Shown here: piece by piece, positions 22,936 through 35,395 of the stretch
Layout: each line of letters begins with the position of its first letter
Position numbering within the stretch: the first letter of the stretch is position 1
From: Apostichopus japonicus
Lineage: Eukaryota > Echinodermata > Holothuroidea > Aspidochirotida > Stichopodidae
Assembly: GCF_037975245.1 (NCBI RefSeq)
Contig: NC_092574.1
Span: 23,871,713-23,935,712 of the forward strand
Length of the DNA: 64,000 bases
Direction of reading: 5' to 3'
Translations under genes and position numbers: made by a program
The notes under the pieces: generated by a model
What the model was told of the DNA's origin: nothing
The model's input: only the letters and a program-made list of their open reading frames with translations
Database searches by the model: none

Positions 22936-25900
22936 ATATGGACGTATTATTTGAGCACTGACACAAATGCCTCCCCCCCTTTCTCCATCACTTTCTCCTC
23001 CCACTCAAAATACAACCTGCGATTTAAATTTTTTCTCCACTAAAAATAATCTTTTTTTTTTTTACAATTATGGTTATGTAAAATTTACTCAGTCAAAAAT
23101 TAATTTCTATTTTGAACTTATTGAAATTAAATCTGATCACCAAATTTTCTACCAGTGTAAATCTTCTTTTAAGTGAAAGGAATTTCTTTCAAGTTGGACA
23201 TAAACCTAATTACAAATAGCTCTAAACAAAATTATTATTTTTCAGAAAGAAAAGAAAAAGGAATAATGAGAAGAGTTGTGGATTTTTATGTTCTGCATAT
23301 GTTTTATATTCTGGGCTGCTTTAAGCTAAATCATGTACAATATCATAACATCTAAACAACTTCCATTGAATTTCCATTGAAGATATATATAACAAAATGT
23401 GTTTCAGTTTTACATTAACACATATTATATCGACTCACTGTATATTAGTTTCAGACAATTACATATTGAAGAGTAGAAGCTTAATACCTCTTTAAGTTTA
23501 ACTTTCATGTGATTCATCTTGTTCCACTGGCAGTAAGTGAAAGGACACATTTATAAAGATCATTTGTTTATGGTGTATCACGCATGGTTCATTAAAATGG
23601 TCATTGTAAGAAGCACATTAAATCCGGAGAGCATGTGATATCATAAAACGCCGGGAGACTCCCTGTACTAGACGTCGAGTCTGGTCTTATGTAATTCTGA
23701 CAGTATCACACAGCTGATTAGACACTTGTAGTTCAAATTGACTGCTATAAATTTTATTTGGCAAATCTGGTTCTTCCATGTGTGTGCTATTCTGTTGCCA
23801 TGACATTTTGTTTGCTGCTATGCAAAGTTTCTCTTGCCATGGCAGGTGGGAAGAGTAGGTATTTTACACAAGGTTGGGAGAGGATAAATGATGACCATTT
23901 GCATAGAATCATCATAAGTTTGAGAGAAATCTTTATAGCATCAACAAAACTTTCTGTTACCAAGGCAAAGTCCCTACCTCTATCGATCTACTGTTCCATT
24001 GCATTTCATACTAAAGTACTTTCTAAATGGTCACAGACAAACATATATTTTTCAGCACATGTAATGTCCAGTCATGAGAGCCTCATAATGTCACGTTGTA
24101 CATACGATAGAAAGATGGCAGAATGATTCCACAATCTGAAACAAGTATGCTTGTGAATAAGATGAGGGTCCTTGAACAGATACATTAAAAGAATGACAAT
24201 TTATAGCATGTAACTCACTCATGCTAACAAATTCTAACATTCACACTGAGATAAGACAATCCACAAAAGACCAAAATAGATACTCAAAATGAAAGACTAT
24301 TCCATGCACAGCTTTAAAAGTGATGGACAGGATGTAGAATTAACTTTTATTTAGTGAATGAAAGTAACATCGAAACAGACATAAATTTATGTATGTTACG
24401 AAGGAAATTAAAACCAATGGAAGCTCGCGATTAACTCACAATCAAGAGAACCATACACTCACAAATACACAATATTTTACTAAGATCACAAGATTTAAAC
24501 AAGTTTATCGCAGATGTCTTCCATACATTAACGCCAGTAGTAAGGTTATTGTCAAATCCCAGTCCATGAACTTAGTGAATTCATACAAACATTCTGCTAA
24601 GACTTCAGTGAAAAGCCAATCAAATGTTTCTATGTCGAAATATAAGCTCGGAATACTGAGAATTTGACGTAGAAAGTGTACAGTAGATAAAGTTTGTACA
24701 AGCATTTAGACGTGTATACTGTACAACTTTATGTACACATTGTGCAAAGGCTATAGAATGTTTACATTTCCAGAGGACTGCATAATCGGTGGTTTCTTTT
24801 TCTCAGTATAGGAAGCACAACAACAATTACATCAATCAACATGTTTCAGCTTTGCAAGGAGTATTAGTCACACCTCGGTAGCACAAACTGTTATAAGAGG
24901 TGGGATTTTTGTGGTGTATGATGGTGAATATGTGATGTATTTTTGTACTTCCCCATTAGTGACTCGGAAGGATCTTATTCACTCAAGATAAAAATACAGC
25001 TGCATGACTCCTGCAGATAAGCAATCACTGTACAGTCTATGGACATACATGCATAAACAATAAGGTCCATAACTAGGTGTGAGTTCTTTGATGATGTACA
25101 AATAGTATTACACACAGTAGTAAGATAATGGCTACAGTAATCACCCAGCTTATGTTTGCAGAGTGTGATATTAAAATGACTGAGTGAACAGGGAATGATC
25201 CAAGAAAGAATATCATGTTACACCAGAGTTTTGATTAATATACCTGGTCTTTTCTTTGAAACTGGTATGGGAAAGTGTACAAAATGTGCATTCTGCTGTA
25301 TACATCTGTGACAGAACACATAGCATGGATACATTCCACTAGCTACAACCAGAATGTATTGAGCTGCTCAATAAATTGTCAATGATTTTATCATGACATT
25401 TGACAGTTAGATTTCAGTTGCAAATTGTATTTAACAAGGTTTTTATGTAGCCCTTTTATAATAGACTAACATTATATTCTACATATCAATAAGCATGATG
25501 CATCATTTGCATATTCAATCATGTTGTAACATGTTTCAGCTGCGGTAATCTTTACTAACTCCTGTAGCATCAATCTGATTATGGACTGAGAGCACTTTGA
25601 ACCTTATACAGCAATGAGCTAAACACATAGTTTCCAGAGGCTTACAATATCACCATCAAGGACTCAAGAACATGACGTAAGAATATTTCTTGCACTCTTA
25701 ATCACATACTTTACATCTACAATTGCACATATTCCTCATATTATGTCATGCCATATACAACAAATGGTTATCACTTTATAGAACCCATGCAATGAAGGGC
25801 TGCAAGCACAACAAACGTGTAGGTCTTTTACATTCGTAGCAGATTTACAATGTATGCTGGTAACATCACAGCATCCATACACTGCAGAGTATAATGTTAG

Positions 25901-26107
25901 GTTGTTTCATCATAGCTGACAGTATATGTATAATGTAGGGATAAACCTATTATCTATAAAGGCCTGTTACATCACAGCACCATTGCAATGTAGGTAGACA
26001 TGCATATTCAACTTTTTACAAGGTAATTACTCTTTGCATAAAATGAAATGTTTCCGATGCACATCGATCGGTAACTAACACATAAAACAACCACTAGGAA
26101 TGACTGA
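22936..26107. other. Intergenic between the minisatellite and UCHL3
   Basis: AT-rich sequence without a recognised gene. The longest open frame (23758-24126 plus, 122 codons, beginning with TTG) has no domain and no splice context. If UCHL3 uses a distal polyadenylation site, part of this could be 3' UTR, but nothing in the sequence fixes that. Confidence 0.4.
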
Positions 26108-26113
26108 TTTATT
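26108..26113 (-). promoter_or_regulatory. Putative UCHL3 polyadenylation signal (AATAAA)
   Basis: TTTATT on the plus strand is AATAAA on the minus strand, about 118 nt downstream of the UCHL3 stop codon. It is the first canonical hexamer I found after the stop. The cleavage site itself cannot be seen. Confidence 0.45.
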
Positions 26114-26230
26114 TAAGTTGTTGCTAAACTGTCAACGGCTGTACATCTGAGCATCGCTGAAACACAGAGACCAGGAATGAAGCAATAACAACCAAGCATA
26201 GCATTTTCAGGCTGTCCAGAGGCTATGCAA

Positions 26231-29200
26231 TTAGTCCTTCTTGGCGAGAGCCACCACAGTGAATCGAACTTCATTCGGATCGTGTTTCATAAATTCCTGG
26301 CAAACTTTCGCTGCGTCCTACATGGAAACAGATAAAAGGAGAACTGTAATACCAAACCAGATTCAGGCATGATGGAGTCTTCTCACTGAATAAACTTTAA
26401 ACATTGATCAAATGAGGTACTATCCAAGAGCACTTCCTACCAGATGCACCAACTCTAACATTACAAACTTTATGAGGTACTTTCCAAAAGCAGGGCACCA
26501 GTTGCACCAACTCTAACATACAAACTCTAGGACCATGAGTTACTTCATGTTGCCTTAAAATCATGCAGCTATTAGTTTTACTTGGTCACCTGATAACAAC
26601 ATTAGCCTAGAACTGATATGTAAATTAGGCTGAAGCCACATAGGTTTGCTTGATCAGAGTAAGTGATGGTATTAAGTTTGGACAAAATTACCCCATTTTC
26701 TGTTTTCTTTCTTTGAAGTATATACTCCCTAACATCTGTTTTGAGAATAATGCAACATACAAACAATACATATATATATATACATATCTAGTGTTGATGT
26801 ATTTGTGTAACATGAAACTTAACTACCAAGCTGCACAGTAATATACACAGTTTAATGACATTCATGGGCTGAACATTAATGTAGCTGTATCAATTGTTTC
26901 AACTATTTAGTTGTTCACATTACTATGAATTTACTCAGTTTCAGTCAAAACTACTCACAGCTTGTTCTAATTCTATTTTCACCCTATAAACCCCTTCACA
27001 CCAATTTCCATTGTATTTTTATATGATTGGCTGAATAAATATCTATCTATCTAAAATATCTCTCTAGAGACTACTCTACAAAAAAATATGAATTGATAAA
27101 TGAAACAAGAGCCCAAGGGCACTGTGGTTCCTTGCTTGGGGTATATGACAATACACATAATATTATCAAGCAAGATTGGGCTGAAATAGTCCATGTAATT
27201 GTGGTCCTACATGTTCCCATGAAGTAACCAACACTATAGCCAACACTTTTGTGATCACAAAATGTGATCAGATTTTTTATCAAAAGGCACTTTTTAGATC
27301 TAAATATGGCGTCGCAAATGTAAGAAATATAAGAGACCTACAAGCGTGTCAACAGATATGATAACAATGGTGACCTCAGATGACATGACCTTTAAGTTTC
27401 AAAATGTTCCACCACCCCATTCACAACTTGTCCCAAAATATCAACCATGTCACACCTTGGCATTGAGATTTAATTGCATTAAATGTCAAAAAATTAACTT
27501 TGAACTTGTATGTAACTTCACACACAAAGGTCACCCGGAGGTCAACCAATTGACATTTTTGATCGGTGAGACCTAACTAGAGCATGACTGTAAAAATTCA
27601 AACATTTTTTCTTTGCCCATTTCCTCCCCCCATAATACTACTTTTTTAACATTAGCTGACCTTTGGTGACCTTGGATCACATTTGAAAATATTCCCCTAT
27701 ACCATTTGCAACTTGTCCAAAAAAATCAACCTTGTCACACCTTGGCACTGGGAGTTATTGCATTAAATGTGTGAAAATTAACTTTGACCTCAAATAACTT
27801 CGCACACGAAGGTCAAATGGGGGTCAACCCATTGACATTTATGATCAGAAGGTACCTTTAACATCTGAAAATAGTATCGAAACTGTAAAAATCCACAAAA
27901 CACGAAAAGGTCACCAGAGGTCAAATTGAGGTCAAGGGTCACCCAGATGCGGGTCAACAATTGGATTACATTGAAGCAACTCCCAACCCTAATGGACAAT
28001 TTGTTCTCAAGTTGTCGCAAAAATACTAGTTTTTTATCATTAATTGACCTTTGGTGACCTTGTATCACATGACTGTTAAGTTTGAAAATATTCCCCTATA
28101 CCATTTGCAACTACTCCAAAAATAACAAGCTTGTCACACCTTGGAACTGGGAGTTATTGCATTAAATGTCTGAAAATTAACTTTGACCTATTATAACTTC
28201 GCACAAGAAGGTCACACGGGGTTCAACCGATTGACATTTATGATCAGAAGGTACCTTTGACATCTGAAAATAGCATCGAAACTGTAAAAATCCACAAAAC
28301 ACGAAAAGGTCACCAGAGGTCAAATTGAGGTCAAGGGTCACCCAGATGCGGGTTGACAATTGGATTGCATTGAAGCAACTCCCAACCCTAATGGACAATT
28401 TGTTCTCAAGTTATTGCAAAAATACTAGTTTTTTATCATTAATTGACCTTTGGTGACCTCGGATCACATGACCGTTAAGTTTGAAAATATTCCCCTATAC
28501 CATTTGCAACTTGTCTCAAAATATCAACTGTGTAACACCTAGGCACTGGGAGTTATTACACTAAATGTCTGAAAATTAACTTTGACCTCATATAACTTAA
28601 CATACAAAGGTCACCTTGGGTCAACTTATTGACATTTTTGATTGATGAGACCTAAATTAGAGCATCAAACTATACAAAATCAAACATTCTTTTCTTTGCC
28701 CATTTTCTACCCCCAAAATACTAGTTTTTTGACATTAATTGACCTTTGGTGACCTCGGATCACATGACTGTTAAGTTTGAAAATATTCCCCTATACCATT
28801 TGCAACTTGTCCAAAAATATCAACCATGCCACACCTTGGAACTGGGAGTTGTTGCATTAAATGTCTGAAAATTAACTTTGACCTTGTATAACTTCGCACA
28901 CGAAGGTCACACGGGTGTCAACCAATTGACATTTTTGATCGGAAGGTACCTTTGATATCCAAATCTAGCATCAAAACCAAACATTTTCTTTTTTGATCGT
29001 TTCCTCCCAAAATAAGCACATTTTTTCTAATGTGACCTTTGACCTTTTGACCTTGGTTTCAGATGTAGTTTAATCTCCTGATTCAAAAAAACAAAACAAA
29101 AAGTCTGTACAACCATCCTAACTCCGACCGAAAAACTTTGACCCCATATAACTTCGCACATAAAGGTCACACGGGGTCAACCTGTTGACATTTATGATCA

Positions 29201-32200
29201 GAAGGAACCTTTGACATCTGAAAATAGCAACGAAACTGTAAAAATCCCAAAAACACGAAAAGGTCACCAGAGGTCAAATTGAGGTCAAGGGTCACCCAGA
29301 TGCGGGTCGACAATTGGATTACATTGAGGCAACTCCCAACCCTAACAGACATATCGTTCTCAAGTTATTGCAAAAATACTAGTTTTTTATCATTAATTGA
29401 CCTTTGGTGACCTCGGATCACATGACCGTTAAGTTTAAAAATGCTCCCCTAACCAGTTCACAACTTGTCCCAAAATATCAATCTTGTCGCACATTGGCAC
29501 TGGGAGTTATTGCAGTTTTAATATTTTCGGTTTTTGGACCATAACTGACCTTTGGTGACCTTTGTGGGCACCAAAAACAATAGGGCACACCTTCTCCATA
29601 TGGGGGATCTATAGTCCAAGTTTGCCCTCAATCCAACATTTCCTTATTGAGATAGAGCGTACCCAAGCAAGTGTCACAGACGCACACACACACATACACA
29701 CACACACACACGCCAACCTGACTGCATAGGTTCCTTTTGCTAAAGCAAGGAACCAAAAAATTAATTACATTGAGGAATGTATCAGCCGTGGTTGCTCCAT
29801 GATTGATGGGAAATTCCTTACGCCCATCCATCTCATAAATACACCCATCCTTGTTGATCAGAGCAATAAAATGATTGTTTACATGGTCTTCTGCTGAGGG
29901 AGCCTGAAAAATAAGAGAAAGGGAGAATTTATTAGCAAGGTGATAATCTACTTATAAAAATTACAAGATCTGCCGTTTGTATCTTAGAACGATAATCTTT
30001 AAAGACAACAATGGAAATAATACATAAAAAAAAAATAAGAAAAGAAGAGCTCACAAAAACACATATTACCATTACCAATAATTGGTATACAGACATCAGG
30101 TGTGAATTTATATTGGTAAGTATTCATCTGTGTTAAAATGTCAAATATATTTATATCACATTTCAATTCTGTACCCCACAAAGTACAATATTGCTCATAT
30201 CCCCGGTAGAATATCTAAATCATCACATCACGTGGATCAGAGTAATTATGAATCTGTTGTATCTCACGTCGTCACTGTCTGTGATATTGGGCGGAAGGCG
30301 TCTAATAACACAACAACAACTTTGCAACCATATCGATGTGGCACAGGTACTGTCAATAACAACACAAACGACCTTGCTCCACCCTGGTAAACATGGACCT
30401 ATGGAAACTGAGGGGTACATACAGGGTGCCCTCTCCCCATACTGGTCTGGATCCCAATTAAATGTTAAATAATTAATTCAAACATTGAGGTTAAGATATG
30501 AAAAAATTATGGAGAAAAACACCCTAAAATTTACAAGTTTATGATTAGTCTGCAGTCAGTTTTTACCTTGAAAAATGATATAACTCTGTATAAAGAATCA
30601 CTTTTCTCTCAAAGTAATATATGCTCAATTGAATTAAATACTAAAGCAGAAACTTACTGCATTGCACACTCCAAAAGACAAATATTTGTATAAAGTTCCA
30701 TAAATAGCCTTGAAAAGAAATGTTGTATTGGGACAAGACAGTTAACAGTAATAATTAGGTCTTTGTTCATATTTATGAGAGAAAGCTTACCTCTGTTTGT
30801 CCTTCTTGTGCACTCTCCTCATGGGCCACAGATAAGCTTTTATCACTCTCCATATAAGTTGCCCTTTCATCTGGAGAGAGTGCTTTAGTCTTCTCAGCAA
30901 ATTCTTTTAGAGGGCTTTCTAAAGGACAAGTTAATAACAGCATGCATGTTAAGCATGTCCTTAGTTTTAATGGAAAATATGACAAAGTAACACATTACTT
31001 AAAGAGAAATAGAATCACTCTTCTTTGTAGTTAGAATTTCTCAAAATGCAACTTGTTGTAGAAATATTACATATTTCTCTGAATAAGCAAGTCAAATATT
31101 ACAATGAAAATGAACACCTTTTTTTCTTTTTTAAACTAGATATCGTTCTAAACACATGATCATCAACATGTATGATTCAGTTAAACAAAGGATAGCGACA
31201 CTTAATTTAAATACCTGCTAGGCTGATACCAGCTGTAACAGTTTAAGGCTAGCCCCACACTATACAAGTTGAGTTGCATCTTTCAAAGTCGTATAGTGTG
31301 CGGCTAGCTTAAGGCATTTCAAAGAAGCAAATAATTGTGATACAATAGCGCATATTTCGTCTATACATCTTTAATCTGCTGTCTTACCTAAGTTCACTTG
31401 TTCTTGTACATTCAATACAGCATGTAACAATCCTACTGTTCCACACGCATTCCCAATGGTCTGCTTCAGAAAGTAAACATTAGGACTGACAGTCTGACCA
31501 TCTCTCTCTATTGCAATTAGTCTCTCCCTATCTGCTTTCTTAATCTATGAAAGAAAGAAACCAATGTCAGCCATGACCATCTCTTATTCTTTTAACCCCC
31601 TCCCTCCCCCCTCCCCCCCTGGTAACACATTGCATAATTCTATACAGATTGCTATAGAAGTACATCTTCAATATGTTAAAGGAGACACAAAACCCAACTA
31701 TCATCATTAGCTGATATGATGGAAATCTTTGTGATGAAGAACTCACCCATACAGCTAAAGCAGAACCTTGCTCTTTTGGGGAGATATCATAGCTTAAAAG
31801 CTGTTTCTGAGGACTGTCACTTTGAAAATCGGTCACTAGTATAGATCTGTTTAACATTAAACATTCACATTTTCAAGGTAAAATGTTTAACCGTATTGAC
31901 ATTGAAATTCAAAATGTTCACTATCCAGAAAGAACAGTCTTCCTATGTGGAATACAGACACATATAAATGTATAAATACATATGAGCAAATGGACATTTC
32001 TTTTACCAATTTTGTGCTAGCAATGCAGCTCTGCCACCAACCATCCCTTTAATAACTTTTACAGAGTAACTTGACATTGTGTATTCACTGTGAAATATTT
32101 TCACAACTTACTGCCAAAGCCAGAGTCACTTGGTATAAATCACAGAGAATAAAGCAAATTTTGAAACCATGTGAGATAACCTTTTGACCCCCTGAGCCAA

Positions 32201-35200
32201 TTTTGAGACAACCTGTTGACCTCTTGAAACTCATAAAACTGATAAGGGCCACTTCAGTGTGTTTAAATCAACTGGCACAAGAGTTTCAACTCTTTGAAGC
32301 AGATTTGATTCCTATCTGGCTATGTATTGTTGAAGATTTTTCCTTTCACGAAAATAAACTGATCTAGGGTTTTTGTACTCCCCAAGCTGTCAATATCTCA
32401 AAAACGGTACATAGGAATTAAATGCAAATTTCACCAGAATGCTTCAAAGATTATGTTCCTCTTTAACATATGACCTTGACTACAGTATTCTTTTAATATT
32501 TCTTTGCAAGTACTTGCTTTTCTTGGCTTACATTTTCCGTCTCAGGAAATAGCAAGATTAAAGCCACCACAGGTTGAGGTAACATAGCGAGGAGATCAGG
32601 GTCCAAACCAAACACATCAGTAAACATCCAAGCCTTGGACATCCCTAGTTTGTACATATACTGTGTAAGAAAAAGTAAAAAGAGTACAGTATAAAGCTGC
32701 TTTTTTCTCTCAGAGAGATTTTGAAAGTTAAGCAAATAATTCAGAATATTTACGGACATACATGAATCTCAAAGTTACAATGCAAAACCATACCAAATTG
32801 TTTTATTATATCCACAGGTTGATAAAAAATTTACTTTTGTGAATAACCTCAGGGGCGGATGCAGGATTTGTGACAGGGGGGGGGTCTGACTTGTCCAGCC
32901 GCACCTGAACGTAAGACTATCTAAGCAGAGCGCCACCATCGGTTGGTGCAGAGCGTACCAGAAAATTTTTGGCTTTACAAATCCCCCAGATGGCCGGAAA
33001 CGGCACTTCCCGAGTATTCTAATCTGCATGTACCTAGCCTGAAAATATGGATCTCATGTCTGCAATTTCTCAATTGATGAGAAAAAAACAATCTATGAAA
33101 TATGGTAATACATATCAGATGAGTTGAGATGATACAAAAATCATAATGCCTTTAGCCCCCAATCCCCCTCTCGTTCCGTCACCACTGTTTGATGCAGGGC
33201 CGGATCCAGGATTCTGGAAGGGTGAGGGGTTTGGCCTCCAGTGATCCTAGGGTCTAAGGGGAGTGGGTTTCCTTCTATCCATTGTGAAATTCTTGGATAT
33301 TTAAGTACAACAGGGAAGCCCCTTCAATTTAGCCATGCAAAGCACCTCTTTTTTTTTTCTTTTTTTTTTCTTTTTTTTTTTTGGCCAAGAGCAGGGGGGG
33401 TCCGGACCCCCTGGACCCCCCTCTGGATCCGCGCCTGAACCTTGCCTCCTCGAATTTATTTAGTGTGGCTGCAACATCACAGAATCACTTTGTCTGGACT
33501 CACCAACATTATTACAACGAGCTCTGATATACTGAGATCAGTTTCCAAAAAGCCCTTTATAGACATCAAAGGAGAAAGACATTTATCCAGAAAATGTGCC
33601 AATACATATTGTGAATTGAGATTTCTAATTTAGCATTAGAGAAGTCAGATGGAATATGACTGACTTAATCAAGTTAATAATGAATAATATGATTCAAAGT
33701 GAAATCTAATATTGTACCCTTGTAAGAAACACATATTTGATAATTAATGACCTCAGTCTGACCCTGTCTACTGATAATAAAGAGCTGGATTGCATTGAGC
33801 ACATTGCTCTGACGAATTGCTGTTTTCCACAAGTTCTTGTTCACCTCAACTCATCAATAAAAATGTTCAATAAATAATTTAAGACGATAAAACAACATAT
33901 AAATCTAACCAGTTGAAATATATCATCTAAACAAAAAATTTCATAGCTAACACAGATGGCCTCGACAAACTTCAGGGGTGAGCGTTGATGCATCCGTTTA
34001 CATAGAACACTTCAACAGTCAGCTTTTCTGGCAATATGACAAGTAAATAAGGCTGTTGTTTTTTGTGATGAAACCTGGCATGGCTGGGCAATAATGGATC
34101 AGTAGAACTGCATGTATTCACTGCAATCTTTTTGATATTAATCAAACTTTACTAACCTTTGTCATCACCTGTGAAAACAAAATGAAGAAATATTTGTGCT
34201 TTGTAAGTTGAAAACTACATAAACAGTCATAACATATTATTTCTGTTTACTTTGAGTTTAATCACTATAGAGCTTATCTTCTTTATGATACCCTCTTTAC
34301 CTACAAAACATTGTGATATGTAATGCAAAATTGAGAAATCAATGACAGTATGATTAAGAAAGGGAGAATGAGGAGGCCAAAAGTATTGTAAGATAAGATA
34401 GTTTCATCATTGTCATCATCACTTAGTAGCACTGAAATTTGTTGACATTCTAAGTGACATATTCAGGTGAAAGTTTGTAAATGTGACTTTTATGTAATAG
34501 TATGTTACAAAAGATTTCAAGTACAGGCTTAACTTTAGTACTTATTTTAGTAATTAGTAAATCAACTATGATCTGACCTCAACTGGAACACGTCTAAGTA
34601 CTGAGTTAAAGTAGTTGTCAGGTATTAAAGTAAGGTACTGACTTATGTCACACACTGCACAAGAGTACAGTAACTCTGTACTAATATGACATGTTAGCCT
34701 TGATATTCAAATTAAAGCTGTACGTTAGATGTACATAGGCCTAACTTTGTTTAACTTTAAGAAGGCCTAGGCCTATAACTTAGGGGTAGGATTAATAGGC
34801 TAGGCCTAAATTGTCTTTGGCAAACCTTTAAGTTTGGGTTGACATAGGGTACTATAGCCTTGCATGAACTTGCTAAAAGTATAGTCAGTATTGCGAAGTT
34901 CGGACCCTGCGAAGTTCGGACACCCCTAAGAAATACACGATTTCACCATGAAAACCTACAGCAAGAGACAATTTCAAGAAAAACTACGAAGCTACAGTTA
35001 TTTTCTCTCCAAAATGACCTGTGTGCAAGCAAGTACTTACATATTTGCCAAAAAAGGAAGTTACAGTTTGGCGAGTTTTAAGGCTTAAGTGTCCGAACTT
35101 CGCAGTGTCCATGCTACTACTACTAGGCCTTCTACTAGGATATTCTTTTTCTACACTGGCTTAAAGTCTAGCGTAGCTTACGCCAAATGTTAGGCCTAGT

Positions 35201-35395
35201 TAAGTTAGTCTAACGTTAAGCCTATTCCCCTAGAATATTCTGGGCCTAACGTGTGGTCGCTAGGCTAGTGGGGCGTAGGCCAATTGCAATTTTGTTTATT
35301 TACAGCTGTTTTTTCATAACAATGGGAATTATACATACCTCTGGGTTGGACTCCAAAGGAATCCAGCGTGAAATGGAAGCATCAGTTCCAGGCAT
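26231..35395 (-). CDS. UCHL3: Ubiquitin carboxyl-terminal hydrolase L3 (UCHL3-type), complete
   Basis: Seven coding exons on the minus strand (35339-35395, 34157-34168, 32532-32660, 31388-31544, 30791-30918, 29769-29903, 26231-26317) join in frame to 234 residues (human UCHL3 is 230). It is a peptidase C12 cysteine protease that removes small adducts from the ubiquitin (and NEDD8) C-terminus in the cytosol. The catalytic set is complete: oxyanion glutamine Q94 in FLKQT, nucleophile C100 in GNACGT, H172 in NNHFIAL and D187 in YEMDGRK. The active-site crossover loop is encoded by exon 5 ([12 protein letters not shown], then [12 protein letters not shown]). The start at 35395 gives an N-terminus ending WIPLESNPE, which matches the family. 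The C-terminus ([16 protein letters not shown]) also matches UCHL3 and is unlike the longer UCHL5. Exon 2 is only 12 nt. Intron 6 is 3.45 kb and full of tandem repeat. The gene is divergent from CHM. Confidence 0.92.
27330..29600. repeat. Diverged tandem repeat array with AGGTCA-type half-sites in UCHL3 intron 6
   Basis: Landmark sequence gacctttggtgacctcggatcaca recurs at about 27659, 28045, 28445, 28740 and 29399, so the period is roughly 300-400 bp with deletions in some units. Each unit includes aatattcccctataccattt and a block with aaaggtcaccagaggtcaa. Open frames on the minus strand (27790-28068, 28177-28398, 29167-29352) translate this repeat three times and are not genes. The array fills most of the 3.45-kb intron. 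Confidence 0.85.
29680..29712. repeat. CA-rich microsatellite
   Basis: Short run of cacacacaca-type dinucleotides with interruptions, between the tandem array and UCHL3 exon 6. Confidence 0.8.
31243..31312. repeat. 70-nt foldback in UCHL3 intron 4
   Basis: Arms of about 21 bp (ttaag, ctagcc, cacactatac and their inverses) pair with one bulge and one mismatch around a 25-nt loop. The size resembles a microRNA precursor or a short foldback MITE. No conservation evidence is available. Confidence 0.55.
32850..33437. mobile_element. hAT-like repeat cluster in UCHL3 intron 2
   Basis: The left end reads CAGGGGCGGATGCAGG and the right end CTGGATCCGCGCCTG, an imperfect inverted pair. A second internal start, CAGGGCCGGATCCAGG, lies at 33195. 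The segment at about 32910-33020 carries the shared module found in both transposon nests. No clean 8-bp duplication was found, so the boundaries are approximate. A T-rich run and a poly-G tract lie at 33350-33405. Confidence 0.55.
34157..34168 (-). CDS. UCHL3: UCHL3 microexon 2 (12 nt, four residues VMTK)
   Basis: On the minus strand the sequence TTTTCACAG, then GTGATGACAAAG, then GTTAGT gives an acceptor, 12 coding bases and a donor. Insertion of V-M-T-K between SNPE (exon 1) and YMYKLG (exon 3) restores exactly the spacing of human UCHL3 in this segment. Skipping it would keep the frame but delete four residues from the first helix. Confidence 0.85.
34907..35105. repeat. Short element with 17-bp perfect inverted repeats, UCHL3 intron 1
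   Basis: CTGCGAAGTTCGGACAC at 34907-34923 is exactly inverted at 35089-35105. An extra copy of its first part (tgcgaagttcggac) precedes it at 34892-34905. This could be a small MITE. No target duplication was identified. Confidence 0.65.

Noticed and set aside
23758..24126. 122-codon plus-strand frame (MANLVLPCVC...)
   Set aside because: It begins with TTG in an AT-rich intergenic region, with no splice signals, no domain and no recognised relative.
27790..29352. Three minus-strand frames with the same [24 protein letters not shown] peptide
   Set aside because: They are repeated translations of the tandem array in UCHL3 intron 6. The similarity reflects DNA repetition, not a gene family.
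31567..31857. 96-codon minus frame containing [12 protein letters not shown], considered as an extra UCHL3 exon
   Set aside because: Exons at 32532-32660 and 31388-31544 already join in phase and give exactly the family spacing, so an extra exon would disrupt it.
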